Origin: SAR86 cluster bacterium
GTDB taxonomy: Bacteria > Pseudomonadota > Gammaproteobacteria > Magnimaribacterales > AG-339-G14
Direction: 5' to 3'
Assembly: GCA_028140145.1 (NCBI GenBank)
Contig: JAOIOC010000001.1
Location: 1 to 61,607 of the forward strand
DNA: 61,607 bases
Shown in pieces: positions 50,256 through 57,884 of this stretch (position 1 is the first letter of the stretch; each line of letters begins with the position of its first letter). A program made the position numbers and the translations under genes. The notes under the pieces were generated by a model, which saw only the letters and a list, made by a program, of their open reading frames with translations, did no database searches and was not told the origin of the DNA.

Positions 50256-52517
50256 CTAATTCTCGATGAACCATCCAAGAGGTACCTGTTGCTGAGGATT
50301 GAATACTTTTGGTCCATACAATGGTTGAGCTATAGAAGCCTCAAATATCTCTTGCTCAGATAGATGCTGACTCGGAGATAACCTAAATACATCCAGACCT
50401 CTGGATATTTCTGTTCCGTAAATATAACCATCATAGTAATAAGCCGACCAATAACCACCCATTACGAGTAGCTCATCATCTACAGGACCTCTATCAAAAA
50501 AAGCTATTTCTTTTGGATCCGCTGAATCAGTAAAATCCATTATTGATATTCCTCCCTGGTACCATGCTTGAACAAAAATATCTTTTTCAGGAATTGGAAT
50601 TAAAGACCCATTATGTGCAACACAGTTTTCTGTTTCTAGCTGTGGTGCTGGCATTTTGTAATGACTCCTAAATTCCAATTTATTATCTACAATGTCATAA
50701 ATTGCATTAGCGCCCCAATCAAGTGGATCCCAAGCCCTGCAGCGGGCCCTTCCGCCACCGCCCCATTCATCAGTAAAAATTACCTTAGTTCCATCGTTAT
50801 TAAAGGTAGCAGAATGCCAGTAGGCAAAACCTACATCAGTAACGACATCAATTCTTTGTGGGTTATAGGGATCTGAAATATCAAAGAGAATCCCATTTCC
50901 TGAGCAAGCACCGGCAGCTAAATTTTTCGATGGAAATACAGTTATGTCATGGCATTGATCGGTTCGACTTGTTTCTTGGGTATCATCTCCATGATCCCCA
51001 CCAGTCCAGAGACCGCCTAAAGCTCCAGTTTCAGGGTCGGCAAATACAGTTGGACTACTTACTATTTTTGACTCAGAAGGATCTGCTACAGGAATTTCAA
51101 TAACATCTATTCTGAAAAGTGCTGTCCTATTATCGCCTGGTATATTCCCTATGCATTCCTCCATTTCCTCTTCATCTCTTACTCCTTGAGTACCAGAGTT
51201 GTAGACAATAATCTTTCCATTTAGATCTGGACCTGAAACTACTGAGTGAGTGTGAGAGCCTCTGCAAGTTTGAACAGCTCCAACTTGTTTAGGTTCATAT
51301 AAATTTGAAATATCAAATATTCTTATTCCTCTAAATCGATCAGGGCTTGCTTCTTTAGAAACACCTTGTAATCCACAGTCTATCCGACTTCTAGTCTGTT
51401 CGACTGACATAATTAATAAATTATCCACAATCGATACATCGCCTTGTCCGCCTGGACAAACTATAGATGAAAGAAGCTTTGGAACTCCTAATTGATCAAT
51501 CTCATAAATATTAAAACCATGATAGTTGCCAGCTACAAGAACATTATCTCTGAAAGCCATATCAGTATTTGCAAAACTCAAAATAGGTGACCGAAGTGAT
51601 CTTGATTTGTCCTCAATTGTTTTATCCGTGTTGTTATTTTTATCCTCTTCCTCTGGATTTTTTATACCTTTTGATTTGGGATTATTTGGGTTGTAGAATC
51701 CAATAGGCTTTTTAAGGGATGCAACTTTCTCCAAATTTAATATAGCTTCTTCTGCGTCATGGTGACCAGCACTTAATTTGGATCTTGGATCGTCGGATAA
51801 GTTCACAGCAATAATATTCATTCTCTCAATTTCAATGCTTTGATCATTCACGAGATCGGAGACAAATTCATTCAAGATAGGATCGTAAGCTGCGCCTGGG
51901 TATTCTTTTAAATCCTTGACCATCTTTAAAGCGCCATCATGATGGGAGATCATCAGTTGTAAGAACAACTTATCAAAATCTGTACTTTCAGAATTTTCAA
52001 GTTTCTTTAATTCAGCTTCGCTAGCCATTCCAGCCATACCAATCTGCATATGATGACCATCATGGTTAACTGATATATCTTCATCTCTAGAATTAAGCCA
52101 GTTTTCCATGAAACTGATTTCATCTTCTTGAGAAGCATCGATTCTATTTGCCAGATCAACTATCGTTTTATTGTTAGTTCTTTTATCTGCCATATTGGAC
52201 ATAACTATGGCTTGTTGATGATGTATTATCATTCCCTGAAGGAAATCTACATCCGCATCCACATAGGTGGAAATTGCAATATTAGTAGCTGCTGCTGGAT
52301 CAATTAATTTTGAATCTTCTCCTGGGGCGCCAGGAAGGATGATAGGATGCTTTAAAGACTTTTCTTCAACGCTAAGCTCATAAGATAATAGGATGTCTTC
52401 AGTTTCAGATATTTCTGATGACTCAGGTTTATTATCACTAGAGCATCCAAGGAAAAAAAGGACAATTGAAACTAATGATAAAAATTTTATATTTTTTATT
52501 TTAGTATTTTTTTTCAC
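50256..52517 (-). CDS. lipoprotein with DUF305 and LVIVD-repeat (choice-of-anchor-like) domains
   Basis: A secreted lipoprotein of about 754 residues. The GTG at 52517 gives VKKNTKIKNIKFLSLVSIVLFFLGC, a lipoprotein signal; the frame upstream is a translation of the repeat and is rejected. Next is a duplicated DUF305 region (DFLQGMIIHHQQAIVMSNMA near residue 90 and LFLQLMISHHDGALKMVKDL near 190), His-pair helices typical of metal- or copper-linked DUF305 proteins. After a charged linker comes a beta-propeller of LVIVD type (NYHGFNIYEIDQLG, GIRIFDISNLYEPKQVG, GISIMDFTDSADPKEIAF, ISRGLDVFRLSPSQ). GGGAG, 7 bases before GTG, is inside the guaA-derived core. Function unknown. Confidence 0.75.
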   Translation of the reverse strand: MKKNTKIKNIKFLSLVSIVLFFLGCSSDNKPESSEISETEDILLSYELSVEEKSLKHPIILPGAPGEDSKLIDPAAATNIAISTYVDADVDFLQGMIIHHQQAIVMSNMADKRTNNKTIVDLANRIDASQEDEISFMENWLNSRDEDISVNHDGHHMQIGMAGMASEAELKKLENSESTDFDKLFLQLMISHHDGALKMVKDLKEYPGAAYDPILNEFVSDLVNDQSIEIERMNIIAVNLSDDPRSKLSAGHHDAEEAILNLEKVASLKKPIGFYNPNNPKSKGIKNPEEEDKNNNTDKTIEDKSRSLRSPILSFANTDMAFRDNVLVAGNYHGFNIYEIDQLGVPKLLSSIVCPGGQGDVSIVDNLLIMSVEQTRSRIDCGLQGVSKEASPDRFRGIRIFDISNLYEPKQVGAVQTCRGSHTHSVVSGPDLNGKIIVYNSGTQGVRDEEEMEECIGNIPGDNRTALFRIDVIEIPVADPSESKIVSSPTVFADPETGALGGLWTGGDHGDDTQETSRTDQCHDITVFPSKNLAAGACSGNGILFDISDPYNPQRIDVVTDVGFAYWHSATFNNDGTKVIFTDEWGGGGRARCRAWDPLDWGANAIYDIVDNKLEFRSHYKMPAPQLETENCVAHNGSLIPIPEKDIFVQAWYQGGISIMDFTDSADPKEIAFFDRGPVDDELLVMGGYWSAYYYDGYIYGTEISRGLDVFRLSPSQHLSEQEIFEASIAQPLYGPKVFNPQQQVPLGWFIEN

Positions 52518-52521
52518 AAAA

Positions 52522-52536
52522 TTACTCCCACTCAAT
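52522..52536. repeat. guaA-derived core, distal copy (att-like)
   Basis: TTACTCCCACTCAAT here is identical over all 15 bases to the end of guaA at 54800-54814, stop codon included. Beyond it lies the lipoprotein gene. Interpreted as the outer junction of inserted DNA; also supplies the ribosome-binding site of the lipoprotein. Confidence 0.75.
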
Positions 52537-52615
52537 GAGTAATACCCTCTGAAATCCTTAAATAAAGGGGGTTTCAAAAAAGTTTGTATCTACTTTGTAT
52601 AAGAGATGTTTCATT
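52526..52615. repeat. 90-bp repeat, copy A
   Basis: Matches 53803-53892 at about 78 of 90 positions by my hand alignment. In order it holds the core TCCCACTCAAT, GAGTAATACCCTCTGAAA, a hairpin region (52551-52575, GAAAT...GTTTC, with G-U pairs), CAAAAAAG and two TTTGTAT heptamers at 52583-52589 and 52594-52600, exactly 11 bases apart. It lies between the lipoprotein and DUF2817 genes, in the same orientation as copy B. Confidence 0.85.
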
Positions 52616-52626
52616 TTGCATTATAC

Positions 52627-53724
52627 CTAATCGCACCTTTGACGAATGCAATATAGCAATGCCTCGCGCTCTGCATTAATTGTTTGTTCTAAAACCTTTT
52701 CACGCCAAATATCGCTGTCGCAGTTAAATGCATGCTGCATTTGCTCTCTAATTTTAATTACTTTACCTGCATGCACCTCCTCATGCTTGTAAATACTGTG
52801 ATCCGCTCTCAATATTTTAAAAACTTTTTTTTCATCGATCGTTCCGAACTCGTAGGCACCAAAAACGACCTGCGCATTGGGGAGCTCAGCTTTGTAGGCA
52901 TTTGGTAAAATGCCAAAGATTTCATAAGCAACTGTATCAGAAGAATAAACGGATACGTAACTATCGCCCCAGCAACTTCTAGCAATCTGATACTCATCTG
53001 CTTCTGGATGTTCAAAACCAATGAGCTCACCGATACCATACTCACCAATCCCAGTGTGGTAATCAATGGCCATGACCATCCTCGCATTAGAAAGGTATTC
53101 GCGAATAATTTGTCGTAATATCTTATTTGACCATGTTGGTTCAAAACCTCCGAAAAAGGGGCCATATGCATAACGATATTGGCCTCTAGGAATTTCTTTT
53201 CTTATCTTTTCTTTACCAAATCTTAGCAAGCTATATGCTAATCCCAATTCAGCAGTTAGTTTATCTTTGAGTGAATCACTTTTTGGAACAATATATTTGA
53301 CCAGAGCATCGTAGATTTCATTTTCTGGCACGGGCATATCAAAATCAATAAAATTTCTAAATAGATCTACTCCATCTTCATTACACCTTCGCGTCCAAGA
53401 AAATCCCCAAGGATTAATTGCATGAATAACAAGCACAGCCATGTTTGAGTGCAGATTAGCGTATAAACCCTCGCTTAATGCAGCTATCTGAGCAGCTGAA
53501 CCCAAGTGACCTTCTGGCCCATGAGTGCCACTGGTTGTTACTAATATATTTTCAGCGTTTCTGGAACCTATCCACAAAACATCAGTATGGAGAGACTCAC
53601 CATCATAACCAGTTTTAGGGTTGGTGTAAGTTTCAATCTTCAAGTTGTTTTGCTCAGCAGTTTTTAAAAACTTCTTGCGTGCCTCCCGGTAGTTCGGCGA
53701 AAAGAACTTAGCTCTGTTTTTCAT
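52627..53724 (-). CDS. DUF2817 (M14-like) zinc peptidase-like protein
   Basis: A 365-residue protein of the DUF2817 family, distant from zinc carboxypeptidases. It has TSGTHGPEGHLGSAAQIAAL (His-x2-Glu zinc ligands near residue 69), HAINPWGFSWTRRCNEDGVDLFRNF, a third histidine in AIDYHTGIGEYGIGELIGFE, and ELPNAQVVFGAYEFGTI near the site of the general-base glutamate. No signal peptide is seen. It is the only gene between copies A and B of the repeat and is oriented like guaA. Its base composition appears less AT-rich than the genes around. Substrate unknown. Confidence 0.8.
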   Translation of the reverse strand: MKNRAKFFSPNYREARKKFLKTAEQNNLKIETYTNPKTGYDGESLHTDVLWIGSRNAENILVTTSGTHGPEGHLGSAAQIAALSEGLYANLHSNMAVLVIHAINPWGFSWTRRCNEDGVDLFRNFIDFDMPVPENEIYDALVKYIVPKSDSLKDKLTAELGLAYSLLRFGKEKIRKEIPRGQYRYAYGPFFGGFEPTWSNKILRQIIREYLSNARMVMAIDYHTGIGEYGIGELIGFEHPEADEYQIARSCWGDSYVSVYSSDTVAYEIFGILPNAYKAELPNAQVVFGAYEFGTIDEKKVFKILRADHSIYKHEEVHAGKVIKIREQMQHAFNCDSDIWREKVLEQTINAEREALLYCIRQRCD

Positions 53725-53802
53725 ATTTTTTTGTTTATTGACATGACTGTTAATCTAGCTCACCTGTCTCAAAAAAATGCTCCAGTTTCGTGGTGTAGTC
53801 CT

Positions 53803-53892
53803 TCCCACTCAATGAGTAATACCCTCTGAAACCCTTTATTTAAAAGGGTTTCAAAAAAGTTTGTATTAACTTTGTATATGATATTTGTCATT
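53803..53892. repeat. 90-bp repeat, copy B
   Basis: The core TCCCACTCAAT at 53803-53813, GAGTAATACCCTCTGAAA, then a perfect 10-bp hairpin (GAAACCCTTT 53828-53837, AAAGGGTTTC 53843-53852), CAAAAAAG and heptamers TTTGTAT at 53860-53866 and 53871-53877. Past the core (towards lower positions) the sequence differs from copy A, so the shared part ends at the core. Confidence 0.85.
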
Positions 53893-53901
53893 ATAGTGGC
53901 G

Positions 53902-54759
53902 TCAACCGATTAACTCGGTCAACATCGTTTCGCCATGGTTAATCAGTATAGAAAAATGTCCTTCTCCATCTATAAAATTGGAAGATACGTTAGGAATGGA
54001 CTCTGCCAGGATCTTGCCGTTGGACAGCGGGACATTGACGTCCAGCGAGCCTTGCCAGACGGTAACGGGTATGTCGATTTGATTGAGCTCGAACCCCCAT
54101 GGTAGGGCATAGATGCGACCGTCTTGCGTCGCTCCTGCGGTCCCTTGTCGGAGACATTCCTGCGCCGACTCGGCTAACTCATCGATTGTATCTCCTGTCA
54201 TCACCTGCTTGTCTACCTCTGGAAGATCACTTAACGCTCTCTTTAACTTTTCAGTGTCGTTGGCCACATTTTGCATGTATTTCATAAACCAATTGAGCAA
54301 CCAGGGCGCCGGTTTCCCCACACTCAGTAAAATGCGGTTCATCATCCTCATTCCGTGTTTTGTGCGAGGGTTAGTCATAGGAGTAACACCAGCAATTATC
54401 GCTGCGCCTAACAAACGCTCTGGAATCTTGTAAGCGCAGACTGATACGTAAGGACCCCCACCTGATACACCCAAGATATGAAATTTGTCGAGGCACAGGT
54501 GATCAGCGAGTTGAGAAATATCATTCGGCCAATCCAGAAGGGCACGATTCGGCTGGAAATCTGACCCGCCCATCCCTGGCCGGTCAACTGAGATCAATTT
54601 AACACCAGTTTTTTCAGCAATTGGTACTAAATGGCGACATTCTAAACGGGATGAAGGCCAACCGTGGTTGTAGATAACCGGCACACCATTCTCTGCACCA
54701 AATTGCTCATAGGCCAGTTTTCGTCCGTCACTCAGAACCACGTGTTCTACATTTGTCAT
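53902..54759 (-). CDS. alpha/beta hydrolase with foreign-looking composition
   Basis: A 285-residue alpha/beta hydrolase: IYNHGWPSSRLECRHL (oxyanion region), SVDRPGMGGSD, the nucleophile elbow LGVSGGGPYVS near residue 100, the acid in WQGSLDVNVPL and the histidine in EGHFSILINHG. An AGGAAGAG ribosome-binding site lies 4 bases before the ATG. The gene is visibly richer in G and C than its neighbours, with codons such as CTG, GCG and CCG, which suggests recent transfer. It is the only gene between guaA and copy B of the repeat. Substrate unknown. Confidence 0.9.
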   Translation of the reverse strand: MTNVEHVVLSDGRKLAYEQFGAENGVPVIYNHGWPSSRLECRHLVPIAEKTGVKLISVDRPGMGGSDFQPNRALLDWPNDISQLADHLCLDKFHILGVSGGGPYVSVCAYKIPERLLGAAIIAGVTPMTNPRTKHGMRMMNRILLSVGKPAPWLLNWFMKYMQNVANDTEKLKRALSDLPEVDKQVMTGDTIDELAESAQECLRQGTAGATQDGRIYALPWGFELNQIDIPVTVWQGSLDVNVPLSNGKILAESIPNVSSNFIDGEGHFSILINHGETMLTELIG

Positions 54760-54799
54760 TTCTCTTCCTATTCAAAAATTCTGGTTAAGTTCGATTTCT

Positions 54800-54814
54800 T
54801 TACTCCCACTCAAT
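54800..54814. repeat. guaA 3'-end core (attB-like)
   Basis: TTACTCCCACTCAAT encodes the last residues Ile-Glu-Trp-Glu and stop of guaA on the minus strand and recurs at 52522-52536, with its inner 11 bases also at 53803-53813. The 3' end of guaA is a known integration site of islands and ICEs in other bacteria. Confidence 0.75.
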
Positions 54815-56356
54815 AGTTGCAGGAGGTTTGCTTGAAATATCATAAACAACTCGAGAAACTTTATCTATTTCATTCATTATTCTTGTTGAAACATGATTAA
54901 GAAATTCTTGTTTGAAAGGAAATACATTAGCTGTCATGAAATCTAGAGTTACAACCGCTCTAAGAGCAATTACGTATTCATATCTTCTTGCATCTCCAAC
55001 AACACCAACTGATTTTACCGGCAGAAAAGCTGCGTAAGCTTGACTGATTTTGTTGTAAAGCTTTTGCTTGATTAATTCTTCCATGAAAATTGCATCAGCT
55101 TCTCTTAAAATCTCTAACTTACTTTTGTCTATCGCACCCAATAATCGAACGCCTAATCCTGGACCTGGAAAAGGATGCCTTTCGATTAGATAAGGTGGCA
55201 ATCCTAATTTTCTTCCTATCTTTCTAACCTCATCTTTAAAAAGAAATTTTAGCGGTTCAACAAGGGGAAACTTTAATTTTTCAGGTAATCCTCCAACGTT
55301 ATGATGCGATTTAATTACATGCGCTTTACCACCCTTTTTTCCTGCTGATTCAATATAATCTGGATAGATAGTTCCTTGAGCTAAAAAATCTATATTTTTT
55401 ATTTTTTTTGCCTCTTTTGAAAATACATCTATGAAGGTACTGCCTATTATTTTTCTTTTTTCCTCAGGATCTGTCATTCCTTTGAGTTTTTTCAGGAATA
55501 TATCTTCGGCATTTACCGTCGCAATCTTCAAGCCAAGACCTTTTTTTAAATCGCGATTAACTTGGATGGATTCGTCTTTCCTTAAAAGTCCGTTATCGAC
55601 AAAAATACAATGCAACCTTTTACCGATAGCTTTTGAAATGAGAGCAGCTACGACACTGGAATCCACACCGCCCGAAATTCCTAAGAGAACATGTTTATTT
55701 CCAACTTGATCTTTTATGTTTTGAACCAAATCATCAATAATATTTTTTGAAGTCCAATTTTTCTTACAATCACAAATATCCAAAGCAAAGTTACTTAATA
55801 TTTTTTGCCCTTGATCGGTGTGGGACACCTCGGGATGAAATTGCACACCGAAGCGTTGTTTGTCATTCGAGGCAAACGCTGCAATTTTAGAATTTGTCGA
55901 CGAGGCAATCCTTTTAAATTGTTTCGGAAGCTTTACAACTTTATCGCCATGGCTCATCCAAACATCAATTTTTGTTTTTTTCCCATTTATTCCTTTAAAA
56001 AGAATATTTTTGTTAAATGCTAATTCTGAGTGACCAAACTCTCTTTTCGCCGACAAATCTACTTTTCCTTTATATTGGTTCGCTAATAGTTGCATTCCAT
56101 AGCAAATCCCTAAAATAGGTTTGTTTATTTCAAGAATCTTAGAATTAAATTTAGGTTTAAACTTGGAATTAACCGATTCTGGACCGCCAGAAAAAATAAT
56201 GCCTCTTGGATTTAATTTTGAAAGTTCTTTTGGGGTTATTTCGCATGAGACAATTTCAGATAAAACTCCTATTTCTCTTATCCTTCTGGCAATTAGCTGA
56301 GTATATTGCGAACCAAAATCAAGGATAACTATCTTATCTTGATCAATTTTCTGCAT
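54800..56356 (-). CDS. guaA: GMP synthase (glutamine-hydrolysing)
   Basis: Converts XMP to GMP. The 518-residue protein has the class I glutamine amidotransferase domain (GICYGMQLLA with the Cys nucleophile, VQFHPEVSHT with the His-x-Glu), the PP-loop GISGGVDSSVVAALI near residue 225, and the dimerisation domain ending PPATIEWE. The final codons are the core repeated downstream. It follows guaB after 5 bases, the standard guaBA operon. The coding end is intact despite the inferred insertion, as expected if the insert restores the 3' end. Confidence 0.97.
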   Translation of the reverse strand: MQKIDQDKIVILDFGSQYTQLIARRIREIGVLSEIVSCEITPKELSKLNPRGIIFSGGPESVNSKFKPKFNSKILEINKPILGICYGMQLLANQYKGKVDLSAKREFGHSELAFNKNILFKGINGKKTKIDVWMSHGDKVVKLPKQFKRIASSTNSKIAAFASNDKQRFGVQFHPEVSHTDQGQKILSNFALDICDCKKNWTSKNIIDDLVQNIKDQVGNKHVLLGISGGVDSSVVAALISKAIGKRLHCIFVDNGLLRKDESIQVNRDLKKGLGLKIATVNAEDIFLKKLKGMTDPEEKRKIIGSTFIDVFSKEAKKIKNIDFLAQGTIYPDYIESAGKKGGKAHVIKSHHNVGGLPEKLKFPLVEPLKFLFKDEVRKIGRKLGLPPYLIERHPFPGPGLGVRLLGAIDKSKLEILREADAIFMEELIKQKLYNKISQAYAAFLPVKSVGVVGDARRYEYVIALRAVVTLDFMTANVFPFKQEFLNHVSTRIMNEIDKVSRVVYDISSKPPATIEWE

Positions 56357-56361
56357 TTAAA

Positions 56362-57828
56362 TTAAGTAATTCGGTAATTTGGCGCTTCTTTAGTGACGCT
56401 GACATCATGTACATGACTCTCGCTCATTCCAGAAGTAGTGATTTGAACAAACTTTGGTTTAGTTTTCATCGTATCAATATCTTTGCATCCGGTGTAACCC
56501 ATGCTCTGCCTTAAGCCGCCCAACATTTGATGAATGGTAGTTTCTACCCAACCTTTATAAGGAACTCTTCCTTCTATACCTTCGGGTACCAGTTTGTCGG
56601 TTTGTTGATTGTCCTGAAAATATCTATCCCCTGAGGAGGATTCACCTGACATTGCTCCAACAGATCCCATGCCTCTATATGCTTTATAACTTCTGCCTTG
56701 AAAGAGTTCGACTTGACCAGGAGCTTCTTCTGTTCCGGCCAAGATGCTACCGAGCATGACGCTATCTGCTCCTGCAGCAATTGCTTTGGCAAAATCACCA
56801 GAGAATCTAATTCCGCCATCTGCAATAACTGGAATTCCTTTTTTCTTCATGCTTGAAACCACATCTGCAATAGCTGTTATTTGGGGAACACCAACCCCTG
56901 TCACAATTCTCGTAGTACAGATGGAACCTGGTCCAATACCAACTTTCACTCCATCAGCCCCTGCCTTCACTAATGCTGTAGCTCCTTCCGCAGTAGCAAC
57001 ATTTCCACCAATGACCTCTATATCTGGATAATCTTTTTTTACTTTTTTTACTCTCTCTAAAATGCCTTGAGAGTGTCCGTGGGCGCTATCAACAACCAGA
57101 ACATCGACACCGGCTTGAACAAGTTTTTCGGTTCTTTCCTCTGTATCAGTAGCGTTACCGATTGCTGCACCAACTAGAAGTCTTCCCTCTGAGTCCTTGG
57201 TTGCAGATGGATAATCTTTTGATTTATTTATATCTTTCAGAGTAATTAGACCTTTCAGACCAAAAGTATCATCAACGAGCAATATTTTTTCTATTCTATT
57301 CCGATAGAGCAAGGTTTTAATATTATCAATGCTTTCGTTCTCTTTAGCCGTAATGAGTTTTTCTTTCGGCGTCATGATTGAACTTACGGTAGCAGTCAAG
57401 TTGGATTCATTACGAAAATCTCTTGAGGTTACAATTCCAACCAGATTGTCATCGTCTACCACGGGCATGCCAGAAATATTTAATTCCTTAGTTAGCTGAA
57501 CAAGATCGCCAACTGTGCTGCTTGATGAGATAGTTGTTGGATCTCTTACAATGCCGCTCTCAAATTTTTTCACTGCCCGAACTTCGTTAGCTTGATCTGC
57601 AATGCTTAAGTTCCTGTGAATGATTCCGATACCTCCAAGCTCTGCCAAAGCAATAGCCATTCTGGATTCAGTGACGGTATCCATAGCAGAAGAAATTATT
57701 GGAATGTTTATGCTTAGGTTTTTTGTCAGACGTGTGGTTAAATCAACGTTATTGGGCAAGACTTCTGAATAGTCTGGGAGCAATAAGACGTCGTCAAAGG
57801 TTAGAGCTGTTTCTTTAAGCCGCAACAT
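56362..57828 (-). CDS. guaB: IMP dehydrogenase
   Basis: Oxidises IMP to XMP with NAD, the committed step to guanine nucleotides. The 488-residue protein has a TIM barrel split by two CBS domains (about residues 95-205), with [22 protein letters not shown] holding the catalytic cysteine near residue 304, [23 protein letters not shown] and the flap with [10 protein letters not shown]. It is first of guaB-guaA and divergent from an MFS gene across about 56 bases. No anomalies. Confidence 0.97.
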   Translation of the reverse strand: MLRLKETALTFDDVLLLPDYSEVLPNNVDLTTRLTKNLSINIPIISSAMDTVTESRMAIALAELGGIGIIHRNLSIADQANEVRAVKKFESGIVRDPTTISSSSTVGDLVQLTKELNISGMPVVDDDNLVGIVTSRDFRNESNLTATVSSIMTPKEKLITAKENESIDNIKTLLYRNRIEKILLVDDTFGLKGLITLKDINKSKDYPSATKDSEGRLLVGAAIGNATDTEERTEKLVQAGVDVLVVDSAHGHSQGILERVKKVKKDYPDIEVIGGNVATAEGATALVKAGADGVKVGIGPGSICTTRIVTGVGVPQITAIADVVSSMKKKGIPVIADGGIRFSGDFAKAIAAGADSVMLGSILAGTEEAPGQVELFQGRSYKAYRGMGSVGAMSGESSSGDRYFQDNQQTDKLVPEGIEGRVPYKGWVETTIHQMLGGLRQSMGYTGCKDIDTMKTKPKFVQITTSGMSESHVHDVSVTKEAPNYRIT

Positions 57829-57884
57829 TTATAGATTATACAGGATTGCAAGAATTTTAATAAATTTCTAAAAAATACAGAAAA

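Noticed and set aside
52518-52577. Longer N-terminus for the DUF305/LVIVD lipoprotein
   Set aside because: The 20 additional residues are a reading of the 90-bp repeat and would put the signal peptide inside the protein.
52809-53171. Open frame of 120 codons overlapping the DUF2817 gene on the same strand
   Set aside because: The DUF2817 frame has the zinc motifs and full length; this second frame shows no recognisable features.
53828-53852. Hairpin in the 90-bp repeat as an intrinsic terminator
   Set aside because: Neither strand has a T-run directly after the stem.
52627-54759. A hidden integrase or transposase in the guaA inserts
   Set aside because: Both intervals were read in all frames; only the DUF2817 protein and the alpha/beta hydrolase are plausible. 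No recombinase motif, terminal inverted repeats or target duplications of an insertion sequence were seen.
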